Assembly: GCA_964568795.1 (NCBI GenBank)
Contig: CAZMRQ010000003.1
Coordinates: 1 to 64,000 of the forward strand
Length of the DNA stretch: 64,000 nt
From: CAZMRQ01 sp964568795
GTDB taxonomy: Bacteria > Pseudomonadota > Gammaproteobacteria > Comchoanobacterales > Comchoanobacteraceae
Reading direction: 5' to 3'
Below are positions 34,449-43,701 of this stretch, piece by piece. Both the position numbers and the translations under genes were made by a program. Numbering within the stretch: the first letter of the stretch is position 1; the number at the start of each line of letters is the position of its first letter. The notes beneath the pieces are model-generated. The model saw only the letters and a list, made by a program, of their open reading frames with translations, was not told the origin of the DNA and did no database searches.

Positions 34449-34970
34449 ATGGTTAATTGGTTTGATATATGTCTTTTGGCCATGGTGTTTTTATCGGTGA
34501 TTGTGGGTTTTTCAAGAGGCTTTTTCCAAGAGGCCATGACAGTATCTGCTTGGGCACTGGCTTTTGTCATGGCTTACTTGTATGCTGTCCCATGGTCGGT
34601 TCATCTTCAGACGTATATTGATAGTCCATCTCTTCGTATTATTATTCTGGCTTTGGCTATGCTCATTGTCACACTTGTTCTGGCAAAGATTATTTCCCGT
34701 ATTGTGGCAGTTTTATTAAAATTTTCAGGTTTAAAAGGATTTGATCATATTCTTGGAATTATATTTGGAGGACTGCGTGGGTGGCTGGTTGTCATGCTGA
34801 TTGTATTGGCTTTGGTCTCACTGCAGTTAAACAAAGATCAATGGTTCACTCAATCTAAGGTTGTCCCTTGGGTTAATAAATCAACACAGTTGGTTAAAAA
34901 ACGTATTCCTGCTGATGTTAAAAAATGGTGGTACGGTGATAAAGCAGAGCCAAAGCCAGTTACGAAGTAG
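34449..34970 (+). CDS. cvpA: CvpA family membrane protein
   Basis: A 173-residue inner-membrane protein with four helices. VNWFDICLLAMVFLSVIVGFSRGFFQEAM is followed by GLKGFDHILGIIFGGLRGWLVV, both hallmarks of the family (first found through colicin V export, later tied to envelope homeostasis). It lies in its standard place after accD and a dedD-like gene. purF, which usually follows, is absent; holA on the other strand overlaps the last 11 bases. Confidence 0.9.
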   Translation: MVNWFDICLLAMVFLSVIVGFSRGFFQEAMTVSAWALAFVMAYLYAVPWSVHLQTYIDSPSLRIIILALAMLIVTLVLAKIISRIVAVLLKFSGLKGFDHILGIIFGGLRGWLVVMLIVLALVSLQLNKDQWFTQSKVVPWVNKSTQLVKKRIPADVKKWWYGDKAEPKPVTK

Positions 34971-35928
34971 CTTCGTTCTCTTGAATGAATAGCCACCAAT
35001 GCTGTAATTGTGCAGCGGCAAAGGTATAATCTAAAGGGTAGAGAAGTCCTTTAAGCAACGGCTCAAGCTCGAGCAATTGCCTGTGCCACTCAAGGGCACT
35101 TTGATGCGATAAATTCTTAGCACACTGCAAGCACAATTGTTTAATGTCGGGTCGTTTGAAAAGGCCTATAGGTTGGGGCTGTTTGTTTTGGCATTCGATG
35201 ATAAACCTGCTGTATTGTAAGGTCAGCCAATAGCATTGATGTATGCTGTCTTGTCCCATGCTTTCCAGTTGCTTTATAGCTGATTTAGATCCTTTTAAAC
35301 ACGCAATCATAACGTCACTGACCTGTGGTGCATGAGTGTGTTCTGTAAGCGATTGGATGATCTCAACATTAGGTTGACAGTTATGTTGCTGACAATATCT
35401 GATCAACTGCTGAAGGGCGTTAGGGCGTTCGTGTTGCCACTGACAGATGGCACGAGCAAGGCTTTGATCTGTCTGCCACCCATGTTGTGCTAGAGCCTGT
35501 TTGATCTTTGCTGGCGAGGCCGCTTGTGGGGCATAGCAATCAATTGCCATGATAGCTCGGTGCTTTTGTATCCAGCTAAGTGATCGGAGCGATACATCTT
35601 GCACACAGAGATGGCATTCATGCAATCGTGGCAAGTGCTGAAAGAAAGGGTGCTGAAATACATTGAGGTCAGATTTCTTAGCACCGAATATTTGAATAAG
35701 AGTCTTTTCTTGCAACAAGTCTTGGTGGCTTAGGCACTCAATGAGCCGATGTTGCCAGTCTTGATCTTGGACAGTCATTGTAATGGTATGATTAATATCT
35801 TTTTTGCGTGATTGATGAAGCCTTTCTTGATACAGGTTTAACACATCGGGTTGATAGCTCGCTAACACCCAGATAGGGAACTCTTTTTGGCTCCAGCCGG
35901 GTTTTAATTGATAACTTGCTTGATACAT
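34960..35928 (-). CDS. holA: DNA polymerase III subunit delta
   Basis: Delta subunit of the clamp loader; opens the beta clamp. The N-terminal domain begins MYQASYQLKPG, with PIWVLASYQPDVLNLYQERL in place of the usual LLxGDDPLLxxE segment; the region IQIFGAKKSDL and the helical C-terminal collar (LLELEPLLKGLL) fit the family. Length about 322 is near the E. coli 343. The open frame extends 39 codons upstream of the chosen ATG 35928, but that part has no family likeness. Divergence is high, so this call relies on the overall pattern. It is not beside lptE or leuS as in E. coli. Confidence 0.75.
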   Translation of the reverse strand: MYQASYQLKPGWSQKEFPIWVLASYQPDVLNLYQERLHQSRKKDINHTITMTVQDQDWQHRLIECLSHQDLLQEKTLIQIFGAKKSDLNVFQHPFFQHLPRLHECHLCVQDVSLRSLSWIQKHRAIMAIDCYAPQAASPAKIKQALAQHGWQTDQSLARAICQWQHERPNALQQLIRYCQQHNCQPNVEIIQSLTEHTHAPQVSDVMIACLKGSKSAIKQLESMGQDSIHQCYWLTLQYSRFIIECQNKQPQPIGLFKRPDIKQLCLQCAKNLSHQSALEWHRQLLELEPLLKGLLYPLDYTFAAAQLQHWWLFIQENEATS

Positions 35929-36047
35929 AAGGTCTATAGTACTTAATATTGTTGTTTCATGCCAGTATAATATGCACAATGAGATTTCAATTTTGGACAT
36001 GCCTTTCATAATTGTGCTATTATAAAGTGAGTAGTAAGAGGTCAAGG

Positions 36048-37031
36048 ATGATCATCCAGTCTGCAGACAGTATTAACAAGTTCATCCAAGCGCATACAGT
36101 AGAGCAATGTCTTTCTGATATGAGGCAGGGCCTACTGGTTGCATTTACTGAGATTGCGCTCTTTGAGCAAAAGCCACGTTCAAGCTTTTATATAGATCAG
36201 GGCGTATTTGAAGATATGCCAGTACTCGGTCCTGATTATTACGCGATGAAGTATATTAATTGCCATCCTCAAAACATTAATCAACAATTGCCCACTATAA
36301 TGGGTGTGGGGTTGTTAGTGGAGAGACAAACAGGCAGGCCTTTGATGATAGCTGATATGGCTCTTTTAACAGCTATACGCACAGCAGCTATGCAAGCACT
36401 GGTGCTCAGCCAATGTCGCTTACAAAATCCTCAGAATCTTGCTTGTATTGGTTGTGGTGCTCAGGCAGAGTTTCTTTGTTTGGCTATGTCACAAGTCATG
36501 GACCTTCAACAAGTCACTTTATTTGATATTGATACATATGCAGCTATGCGTTGTGCACAACATCTGAGTGAGCGCGGCATCGTTGTTGAAGTGGCTACAA
36601 GTGCTGATATGTGTGCAAGTCACGCTGATGTGCTGATCACATCAACATGTTCGTATCAACGGCAATGCCTTATGACTGAATTGCCAAAGAGGTGCCAGTT
36701 CATCGCAGCTGTTGGTGGAGATGCCCCTGGTAAGACAGAGTTTTCTGCAGACATAGTAGAAAAATGCCAAGTTGTGACCGAGTACATAGACCAAGCCCTG
36801 ATTGAAGGTGAAATACAAGGAAGAAAAGACTTGGATGTTAGGGATGTTCACAGTATAATCAGCCAAAATCTCGATGTCCGTGATGGCTGCATATTTCATG
36901 ATTCAGTGGGTATAGCTCTTGAAGATTATGTAGCATTGAGTTGGCTTTACAGTCGTTGTAATGCCAAAGACCAGCAGTTCTGTGCTCAGCCTGCTGATCC
37001 TAAAAACTTATTTTCCTTGGTGGTAGAATGA
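36048..37031 (+). CDS. Ornithine cyclodeaminase family protein
   Basis: A 327-residue NAD-dependent enzyme of the ornithine cyclodeaminase/mu-crystallin family; the type member turns ornithine into proline and ammonia. TAIRTAAMQALVLSQ is the substrate region, LACIGCGAQAEFLCLAMS the Rossmann motif, GGDAPGKTEF and DSVGIALEDYVAL the conserved C-terminal motifs. Substrate is not proven; alanine dehydrogenase or imine reductase activity also occurs in this family. With the arginase at 44840 it would complete arginine to proline. ATG 36048 has AAGAGG/AAGGA upstream. Its stop overlaps an MFS gene by four bases. Confidence 0.85.
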   Translation: MIIQSADSINKFIQAHTVEQCLSDMRQGLLVAFTEIALFEQKPRSSFYIDQGVFEDMPVLGPDYYAMKYINCHPQNINQQLPTIMGVGLLVERQTGRPLMIADMALLTAIRTAAMQALVLSQCRLQNPQNLACIGCGAQAEFLCLAMSQVMDLQQVTLFDIDTYAAMRCAQHLSERGIVVEVATSADMCASHADVLITSTCSYQRQCLMTELPKRCQFIAAVGGDAPGKTEFSADIVEKCQVVTEYIDQALIEGEIQGRKDLDVRDVHSIISQNLDVRDGCIFHDSVGIALEDYVALSWLYSRCNAKDQQFCAQPADPKNLFSLVVE

Positions 37032-38278
37032 ATGTAAGGTTTAATGGCGTCATCTTTTGGTTCTGTAGCGTATTGATGTTTGTATTAGGGTTAATGTTAC
37101 AAATATCATTCGGGCTATTTACAGTGCAGCTGGTCAAAGATTTGCATTTAGATACGTCAGAAGTCAGTTATTTGATTGCTTCAACTGCTTATTTGCATAT
37201 ATTCATGCAGTCTGTCGGTGGGGCGATTGTTGATCGCTTTGGTGCTAGGGTTGTCATGGGGGTGGGATGTCTTATCTCAGCATTAGCGGGTTGGGGGCTG
37301 ATGCATGCGGATCAATTTTATTCTGCAGTGTTGTTCCGTTTAATAATGGGTTTTGGGTTGTCTTGTGGCTTCTTATGCATCAGTTTCTTGAGTGCAAACT
37401 GGATGCCTGCACGCTTTTTTGGGTTGATGGTGTCTTTGGCAGAGATGTGTGGTGTTTTTGGTTCGTGTGTGCTTGAGATATCGTTGGCAAGCAAGGTCGA
37501 AACTATGTCTTGGCGTGGATTTACTGGTGCAATAACTGTGGTTATTTTTGTTCTAGGCATTGTCTCCTTAGTCATTATTAGGGATCGACCATCTCATATG
37601 GAGTCTGACTATCCAAGAGCGAGTTGGCGGGACTTATATCAGCAGTTTATAAATCTTTTGTCTATGGGGCGGGTTTGGATTAATGGCATGTATTCTGGGG
37701 CACTATTCAGTGTTTTAACAGGGTTTTGTGCATCTTGGGGACCGCATTTCTTTGCTTTAGCTAGAAAAGTGTCTTTGCATCAGGGTGCAGTTTGTTGTGG
37801 CTATATTATGGTGGGTATGGGGATAGGTGCTGGTTTTGTAGGTTGGATATCGACGCGGGATATTAGATTTCCACCTGTGATGTGCTTGATGTCTTTTTTC
37901 TGTGCTGTATGTATGGGTACCGTGATCATACTGCCTCAACTTAATAGTTATGTATTGTATAGTTTGCTCTTTATCGTCGGTTTTTCTGCTAGCTCCTATT
38001 TGCTATCGTTTTCGGTGGCATATGGTTTTGTGCCAGCAGGGGGAAAGACAAGCATTATGGGCATGACCAATATGATGTCTGTTTTGCTCGGTCCTATACT
38101 GCTGACATTGACAAGCTATGTGATGGAATGGATTGCATGTTCAGATCAGGTTAAGTCAGTGACCTATTCCGTGCTTGACTACCAACTGGCACTTGCCTTG
38201 TATCCCCTTGTCCTGGTGTGGGGTTTCCTGTTAGCGCTTCGCTTAAAACGGTTTGATGAGCAGGAGAACCTGTTGTAG
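37028..38278 (+). CDS. MFS transporter
   Basis: A 416-residue major facilitator protein with 12 hydrophobic helices. The loop 2-3 signature is GGAIVDRFGARVVMG, and FRLIMGFGLSCGFLCIS recalls the Pht amino-acid transporters of Legionella and Francisella, but the substrate is not fixed by sequence. Coupling to the ornithine cyclodeaminase gene (ATGA overlap) suggests an amino acid such as arginine, ornithine or proline. Its last 128 bases are overlapped by the antisense 3' end of the 870-residue orphan gene. Confidence 0.85.
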   Translation: MNVRFNGVIFWFCSVLMFVLGLMLQISFGLFTVQLVKDLHLDTSEVSYLIASTAYLHIFMQSVGGAIVDRFGARVVMGVGCLISALAGWGLMHADQFYSAVLFRLIMGFGLSCGFLCISFLSANWMPARFFGLMVSLAEMCGVFGSCVLEISLASKVETMSWRGFTGAITVVIFVLGIVSLVIIRDRPSHMESDYPRASWRDLYQQFINLLSMGRVWINGMYSGALFSVLTGFCASWGPHFFALARKVSLHQGAVCCGYIMVGMGIGAGFVGWISTRDIRFPPVMCLMSFFCAVCMGTVIILPQLNSYVLYSLLFIVGFSASSYLLSFSVAYGFVPAGGKTSIMGMTNMMSVLLGPILLTLTSYVMEWIACSDQVKSVTYSVLDYQLALALYPLVLVWGFLLALRLKRFDEQENLL

Positions 38279-40763
38279 GTTTTTTGCTAACATATTTATT
38301 GTATGACACAATTAATTTTTCTTTGACTACTTCTATGATTGCAGCAAAGATAATCCATGGTGCTCGAAATATATGAACAATACTATTAAATAAACCAAAT
38401 TTCTTGACTAAACATGTAGCGATGAGTTTTTGGCGCTCGATATTTAAGCTAGGATTTAGACTTTTCAAAGCGTTGAACACAGTAACAGCATTTGTTTGCC
38501 TATGAACATGAATCATGAGGGTATACTGGTCAATGCAATTAATGTAATTTTTTACCTCTCGATCAGTGATACCCTCACCTGCTAGGTTTCGATAATTCTT
38601 GTAGGCATGAACGTGAACATTGATTCCCTTCTCAAGGCCTTTACCAAGACTAGCTAACTGTGTGGGGTATCCTTTATTAATACAGAATTCTAATTGTTTT
38701 TGACTTATGATTCCATCGTATTTCTCCAACAGTTGTTGGCAAATACTTTTAGCGTACTTAGCGATTAGAGATTTGGGTTGATTGGATTGTTCTGTGCTGT
38801 TGGCATAGCACAATTGAAATAATTTGTGCAGTGCATGGTTATCTATATTGTTTTTTATCCATTCATTCATTATTTGTTGATCGTGACGGTATGGATTGGT
38901 GCTGCCAGAAACAGCCTTTTCTGGTTCAATCTTGCCTTCTAGCCAATGAGCCATCAAAAGCATAGACATTCCTTCGTCCTTAACCTCTTGTGTGCAACCT
39001 GATTTTACCAAAGACTCACAGGAATATTGGAAATTGTCTGATAAGAGTGTTAAGAATCGCGGGTGATGCTTCCCATGTTGGCGAGACGATATGGTCATCA
39101 TATCTTCCTGGCTTGATTTTTGTAGAAGATTCTCCCAGGCCTGGATAATACAGAATTTTAATTGTTCTGGATTTATGCAATTATAATTTTTTTCCATCAT
39201 TTTTTCACTAATATATGTGGCGTAATTTTTGATGACAGATTTCTGTGGTTCGGATTGATCTGTGCAGTGGGTGTAGCACAATTCGAACAGTTTCTGGAGC
39301 TCATTGTCATTTAGTTGATCTATCCATTCTCTCACTATGCCTTTGTCGTGATCACATTTATCAGTTTCTTTTTGTGGGCTGGTCGTGTTATTTAGCCAAT
39401 GAGCCATCAAAAGCATAGACATCCCTTTGTCCTTAACCTCTTGCGTGCATGTACTATTAATCAAAGAAGAATGAAAATGATCGAAACTTTCAGATATGTG
39501 TTTTAACTCACGTGGGTGAATCTCTGAAGTGAATTTTTCTATAAACACAGTTAAGAATTCAGCCAAGCCATTATATGGGATGCGGTAGTATTCAGTGAGC
39601 GCAGACCCATAAGGTGGCATAGCTTGATTCCATGAAGAAAGAAATGAAAAATCAGGCCTGTCGGTAGGTAAAAGTGTGGTTATTAATTGGAGCGGGCCAT
39701 CTGGCACAGGCAAGGAGATAGAGTGAAAAAAATCCGCTATCTTCAATACATCATAGCCGAGGAAATACACATCCTTCCATTCTATACAACTGAGATCTTC
39801 GAGTAGTCGTATCTGAGAGGGTAGATCATACCTGTAATTCAGTTCGAGTGCATATAAGTGCATTCTGACACATGATAGTGCATAATAGACGCTCATGTTG
39901 TTGTATTTGCTGAATAATTCTCTTAGGAGTGTATTTATAAAGGGATAAGCATTCCTGTCTTCTTTCAAAAGTTCAGATACTAGTATAAAATGCGGAGCAT
40001 ATGTTGAAATTTTTGTGAAATTACAGTTGATGAAATTAAGCCATTGGTCTTTTTTTCTGCTATCGCTGCATTTTAATGCCCTAATCATTAGGATGTCTAG
40101 ATTTACGTGGTCTCTAATTGCATTAGAATCATGGGTTCCGATTACGCTAGCTGTTGTTTCGTAGATCGTCGAGAGGTCAGCTGCGTCATGATTTATCGCA
40201 GACAAGACAGGAATACAAGAAGTGAATTCTTGAAGTTGAGAAAAAAATGAGGATGGTATTTTGCAGAGGATCCATTCTTTGCAACCTTCGAAAAAACAAG
40301 GAATGCTATCAACCAGCTTTGATAATTTTCCATCAAGGAAGTTATTTATTCTAAATGTGGGATTGTGTGCTAATTTAGTACGGATGTGTTCACATAAAGC
40401 AATAGCAATCCTATAATGTTTATTTTCTAATAGACAGTATACAATGGTGCGGCAATGCGATAGTTGAAGCTTAGGATCATTCTTTGAATCTATTTTGATA
40501 AAATAATCCGACACACTTTGAGCCAAAGCCTGGTGATTGCCATCTATACAATCTTTTATGTAGGGAAGTTGTTTAGTATCTTTTCCAGGCATACTCTTCC
40601 CTTCAGTGATAATACCAATATATCTGAATCGTTCAGTGCACTTGTCTTGTGCATCAGGTGCTAAATGTGAAAAGAGATACGATGCCAAGACCTGTTTATC
40701 TTCTAGGATGGCTCTTTCAACTTCATTGAAATCTTCGAACGAAGAGTTGGGGACTGATGGCAT
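38151..40763 (-). CDS. 870-residue orphan protein with internal duplication
   Basis: No family recognised. The protein is mostly helical and soluble, with one hydrophobic segment near the end (about residues 793-812: IFRAPWIIFAAIIEVV) and a polar tail rich in Pro, Gly, Ser and Thr. Residues 418-543 and 569-694 are a clear tandem duplication with a period of 151 residues; both contain CTQEVKD(K/E)GMSMLLMAHWL, a REW/NEW helix, LxKLFxLCY and a final LKFCI/LEFCI segment. ATG 40763 has a strong AGGAG site seven bases upstream. It follows the 155-residue membrane protein gene by 27 bases, so they likely form an operon. The 3' end overlaps the MFS gene tail to tail. A secreted host-acting protein is possible but unproven. 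Confidence 0.75.
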   Translation of the reverse strand: MPSVPNSSFEDFNEVERAILEDKQVLASYLFSHLAPDAQDKCTERFRYIGIITEGKSMPGKDTKQLPYIKDCIDGNHQALAQSVSDYFIKIDSKNDPKLQLSHCRTIVYCLLENKHYRIAIALCEHIRTKLAHNPTFRINNFLDGKLSKLVDSIPCFFEGCKEWILCKIPSSFFSQLQEFTSCIPVLSAINHDAADLSTIYETTASVIGTHDSNAIRDHVNLDILMIRALKCSDSRKKDQWLNFINCNFTKISTYAPHFILVSELLKEDRNAYPFINTLLRELFSKYNNMSVYYALSCVRMHLYALELNYRYDLPSQIRLLEDLSCIEWKDVYFLGYDVLKIADFFHSISLPVPDGPLQLITTLLPTDRPDFSFLSSWNQAMPPYGSALTEYYRIPYNGLAEFLTVFIEKFTSEIHPRELKHISESFDHFHSSLINSTCTQEVKDKGMSMLLMAHWLNNTTSPQKETDKCDHDKGIVREWIDQLNDNELQKLFELCYTHCTDQSEPQKSVIKNYATYISEKMMEKNYNCINPEQLKFCIIQAWENLLQKSSQEDMMTISSRQHGKHHPRFLTLLSDNFQYSCESLVKSGCTQEVKDEGMSMLLMAHWLEGKIEPEKAVSGSTNPYRHDQQIMNEWIKNNIDNHALHKLFQLCYANSTEQSNQPKSLIAKYAKSICQQLLEKYDGIISQKQLEFCINKGYPTQLASLGKGLEKGINVHVHAYKNYRNLAGEGITDREVKNYINCIDQYTLMIHVHRQTNAVTVFNALKSLNPSLNIERQKLIATCLVKKFGLFNSIVHIFRAPWIIFAAIIEVVKEKLIVSYNKYVSKKPTTGSPAHQTVLSEALTGNPTPGQGDTRQVPVGSQARNRSLT

Positions 40764-40790
40764 GGTGTTGACTCCTGGTAGAGATGGGGT

Positions 40791-41258
40791 TTAGGTATTT
40801 CTGAAAAGACTATAAAATGGAATGGATATATTGTCCCGTATCATTTTTGATAACTTTTGAGCCTCTCGAATAGTAGGATTAAAATTAAAGCTTGTTTTCG
40901 GGTCACTAACGACTTTAACTGCAATTATTAGAGGGAGTTTGATTAATTGCATTAAGTATTGAGCCCAACTGGTGTCAGCTGTTGTTTCACCAGGAGCTTT
41001 GCTGTGGTTTAAGAATGCCAGAGTGAAAATGCAAGAAATCATAGAGAGTATCTTGTAGAAAGGGTTTTTGAGGACAGTTAACCAGAAGCAGCACCAAGCG
41101 ATAGCTTTAAGTTGAAAGAATAGTCGTATAGGGAAGGCGTCATAGAGTTTATTAAAAGCATCTTTTAATGTATGAGATATGGGGAAGACGAGGAGGAATA
41201 ACAAAAATGTTCCAGATAAAATTTTCACTATTTTTGCATTAATTATGGGGGATGTCAA
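40791..41258 (-). CDS. 155-residue orphan membrane protein
   Basis: An unrecognised protein with two or three hydrophobic stretches (about residues 10-28, 48-62 and 66-82) and a more polar C-terminal half ending SIPFYSLFRNT. The start is probably TTG 41258, with TGGGA just upstream; there is no ATG before residue 72. It is the first gene of a pair with the 870-residue protein and is divergent from rpoZ. The two may act together, the small one perhaps anchoring the large one, which is inference only. Confidence 0.55.
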   Translation of the reverse strand: MTSPIINAKIVKILSGTFLLFLLVFPISHTLKDAFNKLYDAFPIRLFFQLKAIAWCCFWLTVLKNPFYKILSMISCIFTLAFLNHSKAPGETTADTSWAQYLMQLIKLPLIIAVKVVSDPKTSFNFNPTIREAQKLSKMIRDNISIPFYSLFRNT

Positions 41259-41368
41259 TATTCCCAGAGATTATCAGAATTATGAGATGTGATTCTATAT
41301 TCATTGGGATCAGGGATTGCAAATTAGCTGGAAAGATGGCATATTATCAGATAAATAAGGTGAGAATT

Positions 41369-41569
41369 ATGGCACGAGTAACCATTCAAGATTGTCGAGC
41401 GCATATTAGCAATCAATTTGTTTTGTGTTTAATGGCGGCAAAGCGAGCACGAGAGCTTAATGAGTCTACAGAGACATCAAATATTGCACATAAAAATGTG
41501 ACTGATAAGTCAACAGTGCTAGCTCTCAGAGAAATTGCTGAGGGATACGTTGTTGATACAACGGAATAA
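41369..41569 (+). CDS. rpoZ: RNA polymerase omega subunit
   Basis: The small omega subunit that helps assemble the beta' subunit of RNA polymerase and, in E. coli, forms part of a ppGpp site. MARVTIQDCRAHISNQFVLCL and the AAKRARELNE segment are typical. Length 66 is a little short (E. coli 91). ATG 41369 is preferred because it gives the family N terminus after GGTGAG. spoT follows within six bases, the conserved order. Confidence 0.92.
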   Translation: MARVTIQDCRAHISNQFVLCLMAAKRARELNESTETSNIAHKNVTDKSTVLALREIAEGYVVDTTE

Positions 41570-41574
41570 ATGTT

Positions 41575-43701
41575 TTGCCTGAGGTTTGTTCTAAGCAGCT
41601 GACCAAGTCAGTTACTTACTTACCCAAAGATCAGCAGGACAAAATTAACCACGCTTTTCATTTTGCTGACAAAGCCCATCATGGGCAGCTACGCCGTTCA
41701 GGTGAGCCCTATATTATTCATCCACTACATGTCGCCTGTATTTTGGCAGAACTCAAAATGGATGTGAGCAGTATTGTTGCAGGGTTATTGCATGATGTTG
41801 TTGAGGACACACCGACAACACTTGAGAATTTGGCTGAATTATTTGGTGAAGAAGTGGCTTATATTGTCGATGGTGTCAGTAAGATAACACGTATTAAATT
41901 CCGTAATAAAATCGAAGAGCAGGCTGAAAACTTTCGAAAAATGCTGCTGGCAATGTCTAAAGATATTCGAGTTATCATTATTAAGTTAGCGGATAGATTA
42001 CACAATATGCAGACTATTTCTGCTATGCCTGTGGCCAAACAAAAATTTAAAGCATATGAGACGTTAGAAATATATGCCCCTATTGCCAAAAGGCTGGGCA
42101 TGCATAATATCTGTCTTGAACTTGAAAATATAGGATTCAAGACACTTTATCCCATGCGTTACAGAGTATTGCATAACCAGTTAGAAAAAGTTCAGAAGCG
42201 TCATCATAAGGCTTTGGAGGAAATTAAATCTGCCATCGAACATAAACTTTGTTCACATAATATTAAGGCTATGTGGGTGAGAACACGTGGCAAGCATATA
42301 TATAGTATTTATAGGAAAATTAAGCAGACTCACTTATCATTTAGTAAGCTGACAGATGTATTTGGCCTTAGAGTTGGACTTGAAAGTGTCGAGCAATGTT
42401 ATTTAGCTCTTGGTCTTGTGCATATGACTTATCGTCCAATGTCGCGTAGGTTCAAAGATTACATTGCCATACCAAAAGCCAATGGCTACCAATCATTGCA
42501 TACAGTTCTTTTTGGCCCATCAGGCATGCCTATTGAGGTGCAAATACGTACAACAGCGATGGATCATCTGGCTGAACAAGGAGTTGCTGCCCATTGGTTG
42601 TATAAAGTGGGGCAATCACGCTCTGTTTTAGATATCAATAAGCAGCAGTGGCTGAAAAATTTGATTGAATTGCAACAGCAAACAGGGAGCTCAGTCGAGT
42701 TTTTGGAAAATGTCAAAACAGACATTTTTTCAGATGCAGTTTATGTCTTTACTAGCAAAGGTGAAGTCATAGAGATGCCGACAGGATCAACTGTCTTGGA
42801 TTTTGCTTTTGAAATATCAGATGACGTCGGTTGTCACTGCGTTGCGGCTAAAGTAGATAGAGAATTCTCGCCTCTATCGGCAGTATGTGCAACTGGTCAG
42901 GTTATTGAAATTATTACTTCTGAAAGCTCGAGCCCATCGCGTTCATGGCTTAATATTGTGAAATCAAGTAAGGCTCGTACTACTTTAAAAGCTGTCTTCG
43001 CAAAGAAAAAAATCGAAGAGTCTATTGTTCTGGGTAAGAAGTTATTTATCAAAGCTATGAAGGATCTATCGATCGATAGCTCAACAGTCGATATGACAAA
43101 AATTTTTGCATGCCTCCCTAAGATACATGGTGATGTCACAGAAGAAGACTTTTATGGCATGATTGGAACAGGGGATATAAGCTCATCAGAGATTTGTCAT
43201 TTGTATATTGACAGTCATGGTGCGCATGTGGGCCAAGTTGACATATCCTCTCTTGCTATCACAGGGGCAGAAGGAATGGCAATTGATTACAGCAGTTGCT
43301 GTCGCCCGATACCAGGTGATCAGATTGCTGGGATCATAAAATCAGGTTCAGGGGTCATTATTCACCGTGGCAGTTGCCGTATGGCCAAAAGGCTATTGAG
43401 AGCAAAGGATTTTCAGGAAATAGCGGTGTGCTGGTCGCCACATGTGGTTGGAGAGTTTGAAACAATTTTGCGTATTGAGGCAATCAATCAACGCGGCGTT
43501 TTAGCATCTATTGTAGTTACAATATCTGATTTTTGTCAGAATATAGAGGATGTTTATATAGATAGCTATACTTCAGACTCAGCTGTTGTTAAGGTCAAGC
43601 TTTCTGTGACAGGACGTGGGCAAGTGGCCAAAGTGTTGCGTCAGCTTCGCAGATTACGGCAGGTGTTGTCTGTCAAAAGAAATCTGGAGGATGATGAATG
43701 A
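41575..43701 (+). CDS. spoT: Bifunctional (p)ppGpp synthetase/hydrolase
   Basis: Makes and breaks (p)ppGpp in the stringent response. The N-terminal HD hydrolase is intact (GEPYIIHPLHVACILAEL, GLLHDVVEDTPTT, IKLADRLHNMQTI). The synthetase region shows TRGKHIYSIYRKI and RRFKDYIAIPKANGYQSLHT. TGS (VYVFTSKGEVIEMPTGSTVL), the Cys-bearing IDYSSCCRPIPGDQIAG and a C-terminal ACT domain follow. Length 708 equals E. coli SpoT within a few residues. The start seems to be TTG 41575, six bases after the rpoZ stop. Its end overlaps the next gene by four bases. Confidence 0.95.
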   Translation: MPEVCSKQLTKSVTYLPKDQQDKINHAFHFADKAHHGQLRRSGEPYIIHPLHVACILAELKMDVSSIVAGLLHDVVEDTPTTLENLAELFGEEVAYIVDGVSKITRIKFRNKIEEQAENFRKMLLAMSKDIRVIIIKLADRLHNMQTISAMPVAKQKFKAYETLEIYAPIAKRLGMHNICLELENIGFKTLYPMRYRVLHNQLEKVQKRHHKALEEIKSAIEHKLCSHNIKAMWVRTRGKHIYSIYRKIKQTHLSFSKLTDVFGLRVGLESVEQCYLALGLVHMTYRPMSRRFKDYIAIPKANGYQSLHTVLFGPSGMPIEVQIRTTAMDHLAEQGVAAHWLYKVGQSRSVLDINKQQWLKNLIELQQQTGSSVEFLENVKTDIFSDAVYVFTSKGEVIEMPTGSTVLDFAFEISDDVGCHCVAAKVDREFSPLSAVCATGQVIEIITSESSSPSRSWLNIVKSSKARTTLKAVFAKKKIEESIVLGKKLFIKAMKDLSIDSSTVDMTKIFACLPKIHGDVTEEDFYGMIGTGDISSSEICHLYIDSHGAHVGQVDISSLAITGAEGMAIDYSSCCRPIPGDQIAGIIKSGSGVIIHRGSCRMAKRLLRAKDFQEIAVCWSPHVVGEFETILRIEAINQRGVLASIVVTISDFCQNIEDVYIDSYTSDSAVVKVKLSVTGRGQVAKVLRQLRRLRQVLSVKRNLEDDE

